Shown here: positions 62,118 to 64,000 of the stretch, one piece after another
How positions within the stretch are numbered: position 1 is the first letter of the stretch
Layout of the letters: each line of letters begins with the position of its first letter
Assembly: GCF_002777915.1 (NCBI RefSeq)
Contig: NZ_NJGE01000008.1
Span: 1-64,000, forward strand
Direction of reading: 5' to 3'
Source of the DNA: Bartonella tribocorum
Lineage (GTDB): Bacteria > Pseudomonadota > Alphaproteobacteria > Rhizobiales > Rhizobiaceae
DNA: 64,000 nt
Notes under the pieces: model-generated
What the model saw: the letters and a program-made list of their open reading frames with translations, nothing else
Told to the model about the DNA's origin: nothing
Database searches by the model: none
Translations under genes and position numbers: made by a program

Positions 62118-62933
62118 TCAAAACGAACATGAAAAATCAAACACAGTTTGCACAGGAATATGATCTGAAGGACGCTCCCACCCACGCGCATCACGAAAAG
62201 TTGAAAGATCCACCACTAAAGGTGCTAAATCTGGAGAGGACCAAACATGATCAAGCCGCCGCCCATAATCCGTAAGCGCCCAATCGCGAGCACGATAACT
62301 CCACCATGTGTAAAGTTTAGTAGGAACAGGGATATGCAACCGCATGAGATCAACCCATCCGCCCTGACAACACAAATTTTGTAAACGCTCTGTTTCAATG
62401 GGTGTATGGCTTACAACCTTCAACAATTGCTGATGAGACCAAACATCTTCTGCTAAAGGAGCAATATTCAAATCGCCCAGCAAAAGAGAAGAGATCCCCT
62501 TTTCCTGATCAGCACGAAAAAAAGACATTTCTTCCAAAAAATCAAGCTTATAGCGAAATTTTTCATTCACATTAGCGTCAGGAATATCGCCTCCAGCGGG
62601 AACATAAAAATTATGAATCCGCATCAATTTACCATGGGCTTCCACAATCACTGAGATATAGCGACAATCTTGATTTTGACAAAAGAAACGCTTGTTCACC
62701 TTTTTAAAAGGCAACCGAGAAATAATCGCCACCCCGTTATACGATTTTTGTCCACTCAGTGCGATATGCTTATATCCTGCAGCTTCAAAAGCCTCGACTG
62801 GAAATAAAGCATCGGGACATTTTGTTTCCTGTAGACACAAAACATCGGCAGGAAAGAGCTTCAAATACTGAAAAACCTGTGCAAGGCGCAAACGAATAGA
62901 GTTAATATTCCAAGTCGCAATACGAAAGAACAT
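62118..62933 (-). CDS. xthA: Exodeoxyribonuclease III
   Basis: AP endonuclease/3'-5' exonuclease of base excision repair, 271 residues. Catalytic features: RIATWNINSIR, LQETKCP, the active-site LLGDLNIAP, RLDHVWSS and SDHIPV. ATG 62933 is preferred (GGGATTG upstream); a TTG at 62948 extends it by five codons. It lies 33 bases after lolA in the conserved order ftsK-lolA-xthA. Confidence 0.93.
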   Translation of the reverse strand: MFFRIATWNINSIRLRLAQVFQYLKLFPADVLCLQETKCPDALFPVEAFEAAGYKHIALSGQKSYNGVAIISRLPFKKVNKRFFCQNQDCRYISVIVEAHGKLMRIHNFYVPAGGDIPDANVNEKFRYKLDFLEEMSFFRADQEKGISSLLLGDLNIAPLAEDVWSHQQLLKVVSHTPIETERLQNLCCQGGWVDLMRLHIPVPTKLYTWWSYRARDWALTDYGRRLDHVWSSPDLAPLVVDLSTFRDARGWERPSDHIPVQTVFDFSCSF

Positions 62934-62966
62934 CTGTTTCAATCCCAATGACGTAATACTATTGCT

Positions 62967-63575
62967 TCATTTCTTCGAAGGAAGTGTAAACATGCCCTGA
63001 ACAAAACGAACGCCTGTTCGCACATTCATAATCTGCACCGTAGTTTCCAAGTTTTGTTGATCAACAATTGTCCACTGCCGCAAAGCAAAGCTTTTAGAAT
63101 CAAACACCATTCTTATTTGCCCTGCCCCAATCGTTCTATCACGCAGAACAATCGTTACTGCCCCTGGATCTTCGCGAAACGCCAACAAACGCCCAGATGA
63201 TAGATCAATTTTATCATCCAACAAAAACTTCATTGGCGTTTGCGAAAGTTGTGAAAAGTTCCAAGTATTTAAAGCTCGGTTGTTAATGCCCACAAATTGA
63301 CCATCTGCAATGATCTGTAAAGGCATTTTCTTGTAAATAAAGCGAATTTTTCCTGGACGCTCAAGATAAAATGTTCCTTGAGACATTTTTCCCTTTGGAC
63401 TAAATTGAATAAAGTCGCCTGTCATTGTTTTGATTGCCGCAAAGTGATTGGCAATATTCTGTGCCTTTGCCACCTTATTAGATGTTTGCGAAAAAGCAGG
63501 AAAAGTTAAACACAAAAAGATAAGAACCCCCGCAAACCCAAAGACTCTTCTTTGCGGTAAAAAAGATTTTTTCAT
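62967..63575 (-). CDS. lolA: Outer-membrane lipoprotein carrier LolA
   Basis: Periplasmic chaperone that carries lipoproteins to the outer membrane, 202 residues. A signal peptide (FGFAGVLIFLCLTFPAFSQ) is followed by the LolA fold: MTGDFIQFSPKGKMSQGTFY and LERPGKIRFIYK. ATG 63575 follows GGGAG by eight bases; the frame opens at 63593. It serves the several lipoproteins encoded in this window, among others. Confidence 0.88.
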   Translation of the reverse strand: MKKSFLPQRRVFGFAGVLIFLCLTFPAFSQTSNKVAKAQNIANHFAAIKTMTGDFIQFSPKGKMSQGTFYLERPGKIRFIYKKMPLQIIADGQFVGINNRALNTWNFSQLSQTPMKFLLDDKIDLSSGRLLAFREDPGAVTIVLRDRTIGAGQIRMVFDSKSFALRQWTIVDQQNLETTVQIMNVRTGVRFVQGMFTLPSKK

Positions 63576-63683
63576 AAAAATGCTCCCAAACAATATCGAA
63601 CTGACTTTATCATTATAATTAAGCCATCAATGATGAATAAATACCCTGCTTTATAAGATAAAGATATTGTTTGAAAAAATTAT

Positions 63684-64000
63684 CAAAAGATTTTTAAAAA
63701 GCGCTCTTCTTCGGCAGAAACCAAAATTGCGCGTTTCCCGGCATGATTTGCTGGACTAATGATGTCTTCTTCTTCCATCCTCTCAATTAATGTTGCGGCA
63801 CGATTATAACCAATCCCTAAAAACGGCGTTGAATATAAGAAGATGAAGCTTTACCATCACGAAGCACAATTGCAACAGCTTGACTATAGGCATCATTTGC
63901 TAAAGAAAAAGCCAAAGAAACATTCTTCTTTATTTCTTGCAATTTCTTACGATATCGTTTCCAAACAATCAGTCTGCTTTTGAGTTTCCAAAAGCATCCC
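63684..64000 (-). pseudogene. FtsK C-terminal (gamma-domain) region, frameshifted, partial
   Basis: On the minus strand [20 protein letters not shown] and IQRR correspond to the FtsK gamma domain, which recognises KOPS sequences. The frame then shifts near 63825 (TTTTTA where a shorter run is expected), and the downstream part [18 protein letters not shown] is in another frame, reaching a stop at 63684. Upstream of DAYSQ the window sequence does not read like FtsK. Either ftsK is damaged at its 3' end or this is a decayed tail copy, as seen for other genes here; the main gene would lie beyond the window edge. Confidence 0.7.

Overview
The window looks like a chromosomal segment of a Bartonella species (Alphaproteobacteria, Hyphomicrobiales). 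The evidence is the AT-rich composition, the alphaproteobacterial gene orders (tkt-gap-pgk-fbaB, DUF4164-zapA, fdxA-carD, atpHAGDC, leuS-lptE, ftsK-lolA-xthA, ftsEX), GapR, an RpoH2-type sigma factor, an AtpD with a long Lys/Ser/Ala-rich N-terminus, and very long decayed spacers full of gene and integrase relics. The species is not resolvable by eye; a rodent-associated lineage with an expanded genome is my guess.

Layout. 1-10.9 kb: central carbon metabolism on the minus strand (class I aldolase, Pgk, Gap, transketolase, then pyruvate kinase with a DUF1036 protein), with DUF4164, ZapA and GapR on the plus strand. 11-22.2 kb: a RimJ-like acetyltransferase, an Uup-type ABC-F protein, a glycine-zipper lipoprotein, thiamine pyrophosphokinase, an M48 lipoprotein protease, RpoH, a helicase-family protein without its motor half, FdxA and CarD. 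22.3-30.8 kb: a gene-poor stretch with rpmF followed by three tandem partial rpmF copies, ispA, an MFS exporter next to a decayed ThiF/E1-like gene, and ispG. 30.8-48.5 kb: a DUF883-like membrane protein, an HlyD+MFS pump, atpHAGDC, priA, transaldolase, lptE, leuS and yggS. 49.2-50.9 kb: a very AT-rich island with a glycine-zipper small protein followed by four paralogous two-helix membrane miniproteins. 51.2-64 kb: acs, ftsE-ftsX-DUF218, a MacAB-NodT efflux operon, xthA, lolA and a frameshifted ftsK 3' end.

Three patterns are not explained by the ordinary genes. (1) The 49.5-50.9 kb cassette reads like an undescribed glycine-zipper bacteriocin/immunity (or toxin/antidote) locus; this is my main candidate for a new system. 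(2) At least six, perhaps ten, decayed copies of the 5' end of one P4-type integrase gene are scattered in the spacers. Most carry the same AT-rich motif (consensus about ATTGATTTATAAAGATAATT) some 60-165 bp upstream, so they look like one repeated unit. (3) At least five genes (fbaB, pyk, priA, rpmF, yggS) have a decayed partial copy of themselves on their 3' side, as if repeated tail-end tandem duplications were now eroding. No tRNA, rRNA, CRISPR array or intact transposase was seen. All alignments were made by eye from the sequence; no database search was run.
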